Assembly (NCBI GenBank): GCA_903910445.1
Contig: CAIVZR010000045.1
Location: 1 to 53,059, forward strand
Length of the DNA: 53,059 nt
Source of the DNA: an uncultured Bacteroidota bacterium
GTDB lineage: Bacteria > Bacteroidota > Bacteroidia > UKL13-3
Direction of reading: 5' to 3'
Shown here: in pieces, positions 36,137 to 44,795 of the stretch
Layout of the letters: the number at the start of each line of letters is the position of its first letter
Position numbering within the stretch: position 1 is the stretch's first letter
Program-made: the position numbers and the translations under genes
Notes under the pieces: generated by a model
Told to the model about the DNA's origin: nothing
Seen by the model: the letters and a program-made list of their open reading frames with translations, nothing else
The model's database searches: none

Positions 36137-36643
36137 CTAAACCAACCCATCAGGCAGTTTCATATAAATGGTTTTTTTTGCATCATCAATCGATTCGATA
36201 AGGTCGTCGTGTGCCGGGATGAGTAAGTCGTCTTCGAGCACCAATAGGAATTGCTTCCCATGATTCTCAATATTGATGACGGTGCCAATAAGTTTTCCAG
36301 CATTATAAACCGAGTAGCCAATAAGCAATAAAATATTATCCGTTTTCTTCTTCCGAATTGGCGTTTTTCGTTCTATCGACAATTGATAATTTAGAAAATC
36401 TTCTGCATCGGGTTTCGATGCGATGCTATCCAATTGCACGATGATATCGGTGAGATTGCTCTCTTGTACTTCTTCTAGTTTGAAGGGTACGGGTTTATTG
36501 CGGATATTTAAAAAGCAATAATTTGATTTGTTTAAAATCGATGGGTTATAGCCTTGAATCAAGCGCAATACCATGGCTCCCTGCACTCCGTGGGTTTTCA
36601 CCAGAGAGCCTATTGTGATCAATTTTTTCTGCCTATAAATCAT
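36137..36643 (-). CDS. rimM: Ribosome maturation factor RimM
   Basis: A 168-residue cytosolic factor for 30S subunit maturation. The N-terminal RimM domain has IGSLVKTHGVQGAMVLRL (residues 11-28), and the C-terminal PRC-barrel-like domain has DNILLLIGYSVYNAGKLIGTV and FLLVLEDDLLIPAHDDLIESID. In many genomes it follows rpsP; here it does not, and its neighbours are a cytochrome gene upstream and the MlaE gene 34 bases downstream. Transcription with mlaE is possible. Confidence 0.93.
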   Translation of the reverse strand: MIYRQKKLITIGSLVKTHGVQGAMVLRLIQGYNPSILNKSNYCFLNIRNKPVPFKLEEVQESNLTDIIVQLDSIASKPDAEDFLNYQLSIERKTPIRKKKTDNILLLIGYSVYNAGKLIGTVINIENHGKQFLLVLEDDLLIPAHDDLIESIDDAKKTIYMKLPDGLV

Positions 36644-36736
36644 TTTTTAAAAGGATTGCGAAGTTACATTATTCGCATTGAAAATGTAACGATATTTATA
36701 CTTGGTTACCCACAATTTAAAGAAAATATTGAAGCC

Positions 36737-38671
36737 TTATTTTATTTGAAATTGGGAATACATTGGCAATAAAACAGGGTTCTTTGGGGCTATTTTATAC
36801 AATCGTTTCAAACAAAGAAGAAATTCCTTTCTATTGCCTTGTGCATTGTAAATATCCAAACAATTAATCAAGGCATTCTCCATATCTGGATCAAGCTGCA
36901 AGGCTCGTTGATAATAGCTTAGTGCTTTATTCAAATCGCCTTGTCCTTTATTGCAAATGATAAGGCCTAAGCTATTCCATGCTTCTGGATATTTAGGGTT
37001 GAGATATAATATTTGCTCGAATATTTTTTGCGCCTCCACAATTTTACCCAAATGATATTTTACATTGCCTTGTTTTAATAGGAAAGCGAGCTGCTTAGGT
37101 TTAAGTGAAACGGTTTGGTCAATCCATGATTCAGCTTCCGCATATTTTCCCTGTTTCATATAGGCCTCCCCTACTCGGTAACTTGTCCAGGAATCGCGGA
37201 GCAGCTCTCGATTCAATTTCTGAGAAAAGGAAATTAAATTGGTATAATCCTCTATGAGGTAATAGTAGTGAATCCAAAGTGCATTTTCGTTTGGACATGA
37301 TTGCAAAAAATAAAATGCCGAGTCTAAACAAAGTGATTGCTTGGAATCAAATTTCTCAAAATAGTTCAAATAGGCTTCTGCTTTAGAAACTGCGGTGGGT
37401 TGGCTATTATTGATGCAGGATATACCCGCAAATTTTTGAATTCCTTCAATTTGTTTTTGGGTAATAGGCTTTCTAATATAATGATCGTGAACCGTTACGT
37501 GGGGGATATCGAGGGTGCCATTTTGTGGCATATGGCATTTTACGCAGTCATTATTTGCTTTTGACAATTCGGTTGGAGGAGCAGTACACTTCTTTTCTTG
37601 ATGGCATTTAATACAGGCATTATTAAAAATTTCTTTCCCAGTTACCTTTACACTTACATGCGGGTTATGACAGGTGATACAGGTAAGTTTCAATCCGTTG
37701 CTTCCTTGGACGTCGAGTGTATTGCTCTTCAAAAAACAGGCACTCTTTTGAAGTCTTTCGGCATGAGAAGCCATGATAAATTTCGAATCATCGCCGGTAA
37801 AACGAGGCATATATACATCTTCAATAGTGCTCAGCTTCATGCCAGGGCGAAAATCGGCAAACGATTTACCTTCTTGCAATACGGCATTGCCTTGTAAGTG
37901 GCATCTTTGACAAACATCAATTTGCAGCGCCCATGGTAGTTTTGCAGGGTTCACAATGGTATAATCAATATCTTTTTTGATATCTACCATATTCCCTTTT
38001 TGTTTTTCCTGAACATGCATACTCCCTGGGCCGTGACACCTTTCGCAACTGAGTCCAAGCTCAACTTTATCATATTTATTTAAGCTTTGATCATCAAAAA
38101 CAGGAAGCGAGTTATGGCACGACATACATTCGGGTTCAATGGCGCGACCAAATCTTGAATTATGCCCACCTTCAAAGCCGGGAGGCAAATTCCATTGGCC
38201 CATTTGGGTATAATAAGTTAATGGTGCCTGATATAAAAATCCATTGATATCAAAAATATGAGAGTTGGTATGTTGTCCGCTACCCACGATATATTTAATA
38301 TTCTCAATTCGGCGATGAATCGTGTCCTTTCCAAGCAGGCGGAATTCCATAATTTGCAGGGTATCTCCATTCCATTGTGGGTGATAGTACAAATTAGGTA
38401 AGGTATCGTATACTAAAGTACTGGCATTAAATTTTGCAGATGATTTTTGGTGTGTTGCAAAATCCCACGATTTACCCATTCCTGTTTCCGAAAAGGTATT
38501 GTAAATATCCATATGGCAGCCTTTGCACACTTCCTTCCCAACATAAGTAACAGAAGCCTGATGATTAAGGTATGGCGATTTTTCCGAATCGGATTGGCCA
38601 ATGTGGGAGCAAGAGTAACCGATAATTAAGACAAGGAAAACCAATAAAAAGAGATATGTAATCTTTCGCAT
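36737..38671 (-). CDS. Seven-haem cytochrome c lipoprotein with C-terminal TPRs
   Basis: A 644-residue exported lipoprotein (lipobox IIGYSC, Cys21). Seven CXXCH haem sites are visible: CKGCH 49-53, CMSCH 182-186, CERCH 209-213, CQRCH 254-258, CITCH 331-335, CIKCH 353-357 and CVKCH 376-380, in a cytochrome c554/DmsE-like arrangement. From about 480 to the end are TPR repeats, including WNSLGLIICNKGQ and ALSYYQRALQLDPDMENAL. It probably passes electrons in the periplasm or at the outer membrane; donor and acceptor are unknown. The ATG at 38671 is preferred over an upstream TTG. A small membrane protein gene lies 40 bases upstream on the same strand. Confidence 0.92.
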   Translation of the reverse strand: MRKITYLFLLVFLVLIIGYSCSHIGQSDSEKSPYLNHQASVTYVGKEVCKGCHMDIYNTFSETGMGKSWDFATHQKSSAKFNASTLVYDTLPNLYYHPQWNGDTLQIMEFRLLGKDTIHRRIENIKYIVGSGQHTNSHIFDINGFLYQAPLTYYTQMGQWNLPPGFEGGHNSRFGRAIEPECMSCHNSLPVFDDQSLNKYDKVELGLSCERCHGPGSMHVQEKQKGNMVDIKKDIDYTIVNPAKLPWALQIDVCQRCHLQGNAVLQEGKSFADFRPGMKLSTIEDVYMPRFTGDDSKFIMASHAERLQKSACFLKSNTLDVQGSNGLKLTCITCHNPHVSVKVTGKEIFNNACIKCHQEKKCTAPPTELSKANNDCVKCHMPQNGTLDIPHVTVHDHYIRKPITQKQIEGIQKFAGISCINNSQPTAVSKAEAYLNYFEKFDSKQSLCLDSAFYFLQSCPNENALWIHYYYLIEDYTNLISFSQKLNRELLRDSWTSYRVGEAYMKQGKYAEAESWIDQTVSLKPKQLAFLLKQGNVKYHLGKIVEAQKIFEQILYLNPKYPEAWNSLGLIICNKGQGDLNKALSYYQRALQLDPDMENALINCLDIYNAQGNRKEFLLCLKRLYKIAPKNPVLLPMYSQFQIK

Positions 38672-38711
38672 GAAGAACACAAAGAAAAGCAAATTTCTGT
38701 TGAAAATTAAG

Positions 38712-39122
38712 TTAGTAAATAAACACCATGATGATGAAAAAAATCAGACTAACAGCAAAACGCAACATAATCATTTTGTTAGCAGTTTTCTGAATCTCTT
38801 CGGGGTAAGCGAGGAACCTTTTAACGTATTCTCTGAATCGTGCTTCATTTCCTATCGATTTGCTTACCACATTATATATTGAAAAAAACATCACCAAACC
38901 AAGAATTCTACCTAGCGCCTTACCACTAAGTCCAGGAATCCAGCTTTGGCTATACCAATGAATCTTAAATAATGAACACATTAGAAGGAAACCTGAAATT
39001 GTTACCATTAAGATAATGGCACTAAGAATTACATTTCCATTCAACCGGCCTTTATTACCATCCTTCCCGTTTTTGGAAATTTCGCTGTATTGGCTACCGT
39101 ATAAGGCTTCTAAAAAAATCAT
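38712..39122 (-). CDS. Small membrane protein of unknown function
   Basis: A 136-residue protein with a short charged N terminus (to about 30) and three hydrophobic segments: near 31-52, 68-86 and 114-135, ending in Tyr. The SIYNVVSKSIGNEARFREYVKRFLAY segment between the second and third is amphipathic and basic. I recognise no family. It precedes the seven-haem cytochrome gene by 40 bases on the same strand and could be its partner, but this is inference from position only. Confidence 0.65.
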   Translation of the reverse strand: MIFLEALYGSQYSEISKNGKDGNKGRLNGNVILSAIILMVTISGFLLMCSLFKIHWYSQSWIPGLSGKALGRILGLVMFFSIYNVVSKSIGNEARFREYVKRFLAYPEEIQKTANKMIMLRFAVSLIFFIIMVFIY

Positions 39123-39454
39123 ATTATGTATTACTTAAGGTCGAAAGATAAAAATAATTATGTATTTGTCACGAAAAAATTTCACTGGTTTTAATAATTT
39201 ATGACATTAGTCATGCGAAAGACATGGTTTGAATGCTATCTTTACTTTTTTAGTCATTATTGGTGTTGACTGCTTCAATTGTTTACAATTCTATCTTTTT
39301 GAATTGGGTAAATGGTTGTTATTTGTAGTATATTAATAAAAAATATAAAACTTAGCCTTAATTAAAATAATTCCACATTAAAGCAACCTTTTAAAATCAA
39401 TTCGACAAACACAAAGAAAGTTCGTTTGTAATCTTTTTAATCGAAACTCATATT
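39123..39454. other. Intergenic region (332 bases) between divergent genes
   Basis: AT-rich, no open reading frame of note and no clear TAnnTTTG promoter. The only symmetry seen is ATGAC-ATTA-GTCAT at 39201-39214. The region should hold the divergent promoters for the small membrane protein/cytochrome genes and the serine hydrolase gene. Confidence 0.6.
39201..39214. promoter_or_regulatory. Dyad ATGAC-N4-GTCAT in divergent intergenic region
   Basis: Perfect 5-bp arms around a four-base centre. Its form resembles, without matching, Crp/Fnr-type half-sites. It lies upstream of a cytochrome transcription unit, where redox control would be plausible. Confidence 0.3.
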
Positions 39455-40564
39455 ATGGTAGAATACTTCAAAAAACAATTTCCAGCATATTATTTCCTTA
39501 TTGCCTTACTCTGTACATCGCTAGTATTCTTTTATATGCTAGACAAGAAGGAAAGATCTTTAAAGGAGGTAATGCAACAGAATGGAATTAGTCTTGATGA
39601 AGTAGGTGAAGGTTATTCGGGCACTGGTTCAAGTAATAATGGATTAAATGCAAATAATAATCAAGGCGCTGCTTCTAAACAAAATGCAGCACCGGCATCA
39701 CAAAAAAACGAGAAACGCGTTGTACGTTCTTCAAGCGAAGGTTTTACCCGCCCTATATTATTAATTGAAACCACTACCCCTGCTGCTGAACTTTCAACCT
39801 TGGATAATTCATTAAAGTTAATCATTGACGCTGGCAAACAAAGTGGCAAAGTGCATTCGGCCTCAGTTTATATAAACGATATGGATAATGACAATTGGAT
39901 TGAAGTAAATGATACAGAAGGATATTATCCAGGTAGCTTAATGAAGTTAGCTGTATTTATGTGTTACTTGAAAAAATCGGAAGAACATCCAGAAATATTG
40001 AACAAGCAATTGGTACTCGATAATAATGTGGAAGTGCCTGGACAATCATATAAAGACGTAACCATTAGACCTAATACACCATATAAAGTTAGCGACTTGT
40101 TTTATCCTATGATTGTGCGTTCTGATAATTTTGCAACTTTATTATTGAATCGTGAATTGGATATAGATGAGCTGAACAAATTATTCATGACCCTTGGAGT
40201 AAAAAAGATGGATATGCAAAATATCCGATATACCATTACTGCCAGCGATTACTCTAAATTTATGAGGGTATTGTATAATGCGACCTATTTGAACGTAAAA
40301 AATTCACAATACGCACTTACCTTATTATCTAATTCAACATTCACCAGAGGTCTTACTCGTGAGCTCCCAAGAAATGTAGTAGTTGCTCATAAGTTTGGAG
40401 AAAATGTATCCGGCAATGTGCGTCAATTACATGAGTCAGGAATTGTATATACTGGAGCTCATACCTATCTTATCACAATTATGACCAAAGGCACCAAGGT
40501 TACTGATTTGGCAGATGTAATTAGTGATATTTCTACTCAGGCATATCAATTTTTCAAGCCTTAA
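39455..40564 (+). CDS. Membrane-anchored serine hydrolase, class A beta-lactamase fold
   Basis: A 369-residue protein with one N-terminal hydrophobic segment (about 11-29), a Gly/Asn/Ala-rich linker (50-85), and a penicillin-recognising domain: Ser161-x-x-Lys164 in YYPGSLMKLAVF, Ser222-Asp223-Asn224 in MIVRSDNFAT, and a Lys312-Phe-Gly314 triad in place of KTG. The class A beta-lactamase-type order is kept, but Thr is replaced by Phe in the third motif and no typical ExxLN omega-loop glutamate was spotted, so a peptidase or esterase is as likely as a beta-lactamase. It stands alone; ppk1 converges on it. Confidence 0.85.
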   Translation: MVEYFKKQFPAYYFLIALLCTSLVFFYMLDKKERSLKEVMQQNGISLDEVGEGYSGTGSSNNGLNANNNQGAASKQNAAPASQKNEKRVVRSSSEGFTRPILLIETTTPAAELSTLDNSLKLIIDAGKQSGKVHSASVYINDMDNDNWIEVNDTEGYYPGSLMKLAVFMCYLKKSEEHPEILNKQLVLDNNVEVPGQSYKDVTIRPNTPYKVSDLFYPMIVRSDNFATLLLNRELDIDELNKLFMTLGVKKMDMQNIRYTITASDYSKFMRVLYNATYLNVKNSQYALTLLSNSTFTRGLTRELPRNVVVAHKFGENVSGNVRQLHESGIVYTGAHTYLITIMTKGTKVTDLADVISDISTQAYQFFKP

Positions 40565-40616
40565 TCTCATATTTAGAATTTTGGGTTTGAAATTCCAGCT
40601 TATGAATCGAAATTAC

Positions 40617-42686
40617 TTAGATGGATTTTTCGCCGAATGTCTTCATCAAATCAAATAAAGCGAGTTGAGAATTTATTTGATTATCTGCAGTTGATTCATA
40701 CAATTTATTATAATTAGGCAAATCCATATGTCGGGCTTGCACATTATCGCTCCACTGTAAATCGAAAATCTTTTCAACCTGTTTTTTGATTTTTTTATTC
40801 AAAATAGGTATTGTTGTTTCAACACGCGAATAAAAGTTACGTTCCATCCAGTCGGCACTGGCAATATAAATCTTAGGGTCTTTATTATTACCGAAAATAA
40901 AGAAACGTGAATGCTCAAGATACTTGCCTACAATACTTTTACATTCAATGTTTTTTGAACAAAGTTTATTCTCAGGTACCAAACAACATATACCCCGTAC
41001 AATTAATTTTATTTTCACACCTGCAGCAGAGGCTTTATAAAGTTGTTCGATAACCCCAGTATCCGAAAGGCTATTGAGTTTGATATTTATATAGGCTTCC
41101 TTTCCTTTTTTAGCATTTGCGATTTCATTATCGATAAGTGCCAAAATTTCGGTTCGAAGATTAAAAGGAGCCGCAAGAATAAATGTTGTTTTAGGCTTGT
41201 AATTGCTCGTGGTTAAATACTTGAATATCTCTAAGGCGTCTTTCGTGAGCTTAGTATTTAATGTGAAGAGTGATATATCAGAATATATTTTAGAGGTATC
41301 GGCATTATAGTTACCCGTACCACATTGCAAATAATAAACTGGTTTTTTCTTCTCAATTCTCTTAATGAGGCACATTTTACAATGTACTTTTTGATTAGGC
41401 GAAGTAAAGATAACTCTTGCTCCTGCTTCTTGCATTTTATTAGCCCAATAGATATTATGTTCCTCATCAAATCGCGCCTTGAGTTCCATAATAACGGTTA
41501 CTTGCTTCCCGTTTTTTATAGCGCTAATTAATGCATTGGCAATATTAGAGTTCTTAGCCAAACGATATAAAGTGATTTTTATTTCGGTTACCTGTGGGTC
41601 GAGTGCTGCTTCCCTAATAAACCTTACCGCATAATCAAATGTATGGTAAGGATGCATGATCAAATGATCGTGTTCCCTGATAGCATGCACAATTTTTTGT
41701 GCCTTATCGAATGGTTCGTACGGAACGGATTTCATGTCGGGATAAACCAGCTTTGGTTTATTAACCGATGGAAACCGCATGAAATCTTTGAAATTATGAT
41801 AACGACCACCAGGAATCAAAGCTTGTTCTTTCAAAAGAAACTTCTTCACAAACATGCGTAAAAGCTCATCAGGCATCATCTCATCAAAAACGAAACGAAC
41901 TGGTCTGCCCTTGCTTCTTTGCTTTAGGCTCTTACTCACTTTTACCAACATGCTTTCAAACCCTTCATTCAAAATATCTAATTCTGCATCACGGGTGAGT
42001 TTTACATTGTATGCTTTGAAACTATCAAAATCAAATATATTGAATACATCCTCCAAGCAATAACGAATAATATCATCGAGCATAATGATACGCGTAACTT
42101 TTTTTGATGCCTTGATGGTATAGAAACGGGATATTACTCGAGTAGGTATTTCAATGATGGCATACATTCTATTCAAAGGGTTGCTTTGTTTATAGAGATG
42201 CACAGCAAGGTAAATGCTCTTATCGTTTAACTCAGGGAAGGCATGCTTTTCGTTTAAAACAATAGGGTGAATATGAGGGAGTACTTCTGTTTTGAAATAT
42301 TCTTTTATTTCGGTGGCTTCGGTTTTATTGAGCTGACTATCGTTAATCATCTCAATATTTTCCTTTTTTAGTTCGGCTATTAAACTTTTATATGTTGTTT
42401 CAAATTCATCTTGTAACTGAAAAACCTTTTCCTGAATTTGTTTAAGTATTATTTCAGGATTGTATTTTAAGGCGAAGGTTTTCTTAAGCAAACTCATTCG
42501 TTGGTGAGATGCCACACGAACTCTAAAAAACTCATCCAAGTTATTACTAAAGATACCCAAGAATTTAATCCTTTCAATTAATGGCACATTGGGGTTTTGT
42601 GCTTCTTGTAAAACGCGCTGATTAAAATAAAGCCAGCTTAAATCACGATCAATAAATAATCCCTGCTTATTTTTAGTTACCTCCAT
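40617..42686 (-). CDS. ppk1: Polyphosphate kinase 1
   Basis: A 689-residue cytosolic or membrane-associated enzyme that builds polyphosphate from ATP. N-terminal domain with FIDRDLSWLYFNQRVLQEA, middle head domain, and two catalytic phospholipase-D-like domains: HAIREHDHLIMHPYHTFDYAVRFI, a NQKVHCKMCLI segment carrying the probable phosphohistidine, CGTGNYNADTSKIYSDISLF, and near the end IYIASADWMERNFYSRVE. The length is standard for PPK1. No ppx gene adjoins it. A near-consensus TATTTTCG lies four bases before its ATG. Confidence 0.97.
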   Translation of the reverse strand: MEVTKNKQGLFIDRDLSWLYFNQRVLQEAQNPNVPLIERIKFLGIFSNNLDEFFRVRVASHQRMSLLKKTFALKYNPEIILKQIQEKVFQLQDEFETTYKSLIAELKKENIEMINDSQLNKTEATEIKEYFKTEVLPHIHPIVLNEKHAFPELNDKSIYLAVHLYKQSNPLNRMYAIIEIPTRVISRFYTIKASKKVTRIIMLDDIIRYCLEDVFNIFDFDSFKAYNVKLTRDAELDILNEGFESMLVKVSKSLKQRSKGRPVRFVFDEMMPDELLRMFVKKFLLKEQALIPGGRYHNFKDFMRFPSVNKPKLVYPDMKSVPYEPFDKAQKIVHAIREHDHLIMHPYHTFDYAVRFIREAALDPQVTEIKITLYRLAKNSNIANALISAIKNGKQVTVIMELKARFDEEHNIYWANKMQEAGARVIFTSPNQKVHCKMCLIKRIEKKKPVYYLQCGTGNYNADTSKIYSDISLFTLNTKLTKDALEIFKYLTTSNYKPKTTFILAAPFNLRTEILALIDNEIANAKKGKEAYINIKLNSLSDTGVIEQLYKASAAGVKIKLIVRGICCLVPENKLCSKNIECKSIVGKYLEHSRFFIFGNNKDPKIYIASADWMERNFYSRVETTIPILNKKIKKQVEKIFDLQWSDNVQARHMDLPNYNKLYESTADNQINSQLALFDLMKTFGEKSI

Positions 42687-42795
42687 CCTGCGAAAATAAA
42701 TTATTCTTCTCTTCTTACCATGTTATTTATTTATTAATGTGGCTTCTTTTTTGGAGATATGGCAAGTTTAAAATTTTATGTAAGTTGCGTTCCGT

Positions 42796-43266
42796 ATGAA
42801 AATTACCGTATTGAGTATAGGCAAGACAAAAGAACCGTTTTTAAAGGAAGGACTCGGAATATATTTAGAAAAAATTAAACGTTATTGCCCTTTAGAATGG
42901 ATAGAGATGGAGGATGTAAAAAATGCAGCCTCTTTGCCCAAGGAAGAACTGAAACGTAAGGAATCCAAATTATTTCTAGACAAAATAAAACCTACCGATT
43001 ATATTATAATGCTCGATGAGCATGGGAAAGAGTTTAGCTCCACAAAATTGGCTAACGAATTTCAGGGAGTCATGAATCGAGGAGTATCCAATATGGTGTT
43101 CTTAATTGGTGGTGCTTTTGGTTTTGATGAAAGCATTGAAAAAATCACCCAGAAGAAAATTGCCCTCTCACAACTTACGTTTACGCATCAAATGATACGG
43201 CTTTTATTATCAGAACAAATTTACCGTGTATTTACCATTCTTAATAATGAAAAGTACCATCACTAG
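42796..43266 (+). CDS. rlmH: 23S rRNA (pseudouridine1915-N3)-methyltransferase RlmH
   Basis: A 156-residue SPOUT-class methyltransferase that methylates pseudouridine 1915 in helix 69 of 23S rRNA. Motifs: KITVLSIGKTKEPFLKEG at the start, DYIIMLDEHGKEFSS, the trefoil-knot SAM site MVFLIGGAFGFDE (about 108-120), LSQLTFTHQMIRLLLSEQIYRVFTIL and the invariant NEKYHH at the C terminus. The length matches the family exactly. It is followed 38 bases later by trxB on the same strand. Confidence 0.97.
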   Translation: MKITVLSIGKTKEPFLKEGLGIYLEKIKRYCPLEWIEMEDVKNAASLPKEELKRKESKLFLDKIKPTDYIIMLDEHGKEFSSTKLANEFQGVMNRGVSNMVFLIGGAFGFDESIEKITQKKIALSQLTFTHQMIRLLLSEQIYRVFTILNNEKYHH

Positions 43267-43283
43267 TTAATTCGTATTTATAT

Positions 43284-43291
43284 TATCTTTG
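43284..43291 (+). promoter_or_regulatory. TAnnTTTG promoter element of trxB
   Basis: TATCTTTG, 13 bases before the trxB ATG in the 38-base gap after rlmH. It suggests trxB has its own start in addition to possible read-through. Confidence 0.45.
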
Positions 43292-43304
43292 CCATCTTAT
43301 TAAA

Positions 43305-44240
43305 ATGGAACATATTCAATGCTTAATTATCGGTTCGGGCCCTGCTGGGTATACCGCAGCCGTTTATGCCGCCCGTGCCGATCTGAAACCAGTAATGTAT
43401 GAAGGAATGGAGCCCGGTGGTCAGTTAATGATTACTACAGAAGTGGAAAATTACCCTGGCTTTCCTACAGGAGTGCAAGGCCCGGAGTTGATGGCGCATT
43501 TCAGAGAACAAGCCCTTCGTTTCAAAACAGATGTGCGAATTGGAATGGCGACAAAAGTTGATTTCAATTCAACTCCCAAACGCGTATGGATTGATAATGA
43601 AAAAGAAATCACTGCTGATACCGTAATTATTGCAACAGGTGCAAGTGCCAAATGGTTGGGTTTAGAAAGTGAAATTCGCTTAAGAAATTTAGGTGGAGGT
43701 GTTAGTGCCTGTGCTGTATGCGATGGATTTTTCTATCGTGGCAAAGAGGTGGCAATTGTAGGTGCTGGCGATACAGCATGTGAAGAAGCACATTACTTAT
43801 CAAAACTTTGTACAAAAGTATATATGATTGTTCGTCGCGATCAGTTCAGGGCTTCCAAAGCAATGCAACATCGCGTACAAACTACACCAAATATTGAAAT
43901 TCTATATAGCAGCGAAACGCAAGAAGTACAAGGTGAACATGTGGTAGAAGGTGCATTAATAAAGAATACAATTACGGGAGATGTTCGTCAGATTAAAATT
44001 GATGGATTTTTTGTGGCGATTGGACATCAGCCCAATACTGGAATCTTCAAAGGTTTCATTGATATGGATGAACAAGAATATATTATAACCCAACCCGATA
44101 GCACGAAAACAAATATTGAAGGTGTTTTTGCATGTGGTGATGCTCAGGATAAAATTTATCGTCAGGCTATTACTGCTGCGGGAACAGGATGCATGGCTGC
44201 CCTCGATGCAGAAAGATATTTAGCAGCGAAAGGACACTAA
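43305..44240 (+). CDS. trxB: Thioredoxin reductase
   Basis: A 311-residue cytosolic flavoenzyme that reduces thioredoxin with NADPH. FAD-binding GSGPAGYTAAVYAARA (residues 9-24), redox-active CAVC in SACAVCDGFF, the NADPH-binding VAIVGAGDTACEEAHYL, and the FACGDAQDKIYRQAITAAGTGCMAA flavin motif near the end. Size and motif order match bacterial TrxB. It converges on a Bcp-type peroxiredoxin, with which it may form a peroxide-reducing chain through thioredoxin; thioredoxin itself is not in the window. Confidence 0.97.
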   Translation: MEHIQCLIIGSGPAGYTAAVYAARADLKPVMYEGMEPGGQLMITTEVENYPGFPTGVQGPELMAHFREQALRFKTDVRIGMATKVDFNSTPKRVWIDNEKEITADTVIIATGASAKWLGLESEIRLRNLGGGVSACAVCDGFFYRGKEVAIVGAGDTACEEAHYLSKLCTKVYMIVRRDQFRASKAMQHRVQTTPNIEILYSSETQEVQGEHVVEGALIKNTITGDVRQIKIDGFFVAIGHQPNTGIFKGFIDMDEQEYIITQPDSTKTNIEGVFACGDAQDKIYRQAITAAGTGCMAALDAERYLAAKGH

Positions 44241-44255
44241 AATTTATTCAACATA

Positions 44256-44291
44256 AAAAAAGCCATTCAGAAATTCTGAATGGCTTTTTTA
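44256..44291. terminator. Bidirectional terminator between trxB and the peroxiredoxin
   Basis: A 10-bp perfect stem (AGCCATTCAG 44261-44270, CTGAATGGCT 44276-44285) flanked by an A-run on the left and a T-run on the right. Serves both convergent genes. Confidence 0.93.
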
Positions 44292-44307
44292 TTTTAGAAT
44301 GAATGGA

Positions 44308-44775
44308 TTACATTTTCTCCATTACTGCTCTCATTGCAGCAAAGTTTACTTGCTCACCTGCATTTGCCATTTGCTCAGAATATTGAATGATACCATTACC
44401 ATCAATAATAAAAGCGGAACGTTTCGCTGGTCCATGCATATTTAAAATCCAAACAGGTTCGTATACATCGTATGCTTTGTTTACTTCGTGATTATAATCA
44501 CTTAATAAATCGAATTCTAAATTTTGCTCTGCTTTGAATTTACCTAATGTGAAAGGACTATCAGAACTACATCCTAGAACAACGCAATTTAAATTGTTGT
44601 AAAATGAATAGTCGTCACGAAGTCCACACATTTGTGCAGTACAAACTCCTGTGAATGCAGCTGGGAAAAAATTTAAAACAACAGTTTTTCCAGCAAAATC
44701 AGATAAAGAAACTTCTTTCTTTTCGGTATTGAATAATTTAAAGTCGGGGGCTTTGGTGCCTACTTGAAGTGCCAT
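44308..44775 (-). CDS. Peroxiredoxin, Bcp-like atypical 2-Cys type
   Basis: A 155-residue cytosolic thiol peroxidase. Peroxidatic Cys45 in PAAFTGVCTAQMC, with a second Cys50 five residues on, the spacing seen in Bcp/PrxQ-type enzymes that form an intramolecular disulfide. The APDFKLFNTEKKEVSLSDFAGKTVVLNFFP opening and a C-terminal KRSAFIIDGNGIIQYSE are typical. Regeneration is expected by thioredoxin and TrxB, the convergent neighbour. It lies 20 bases downstream of the NlpC/P60 gene. Confidence 0.93.
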   Translation of the reverse strand: MALQVGTKAPDFKLFNTEKKEVSLSDFAGKTVVLNFFPAAFTGVCTAQMCGLRDDYSFYNNLNCVVLGCSSDSPFTLGKFKAEQNLEFDLLSDYNHEVNKAYDVYEPVWILNMHGPAKRSAFIIDGNGIIQYSEQMANAGEQVNFAAMRAVMEKM

Positions 44776-44795
44776 ATATATAATAATTTAGTTAA

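Noticed and set aside
40576-40595. Short hairpin GAATTT/AAATTC between the serine hydrolase gene and ppk1
   Set aside because: Only six AT-rich pairs and no T-run; likely by chance in this composition.
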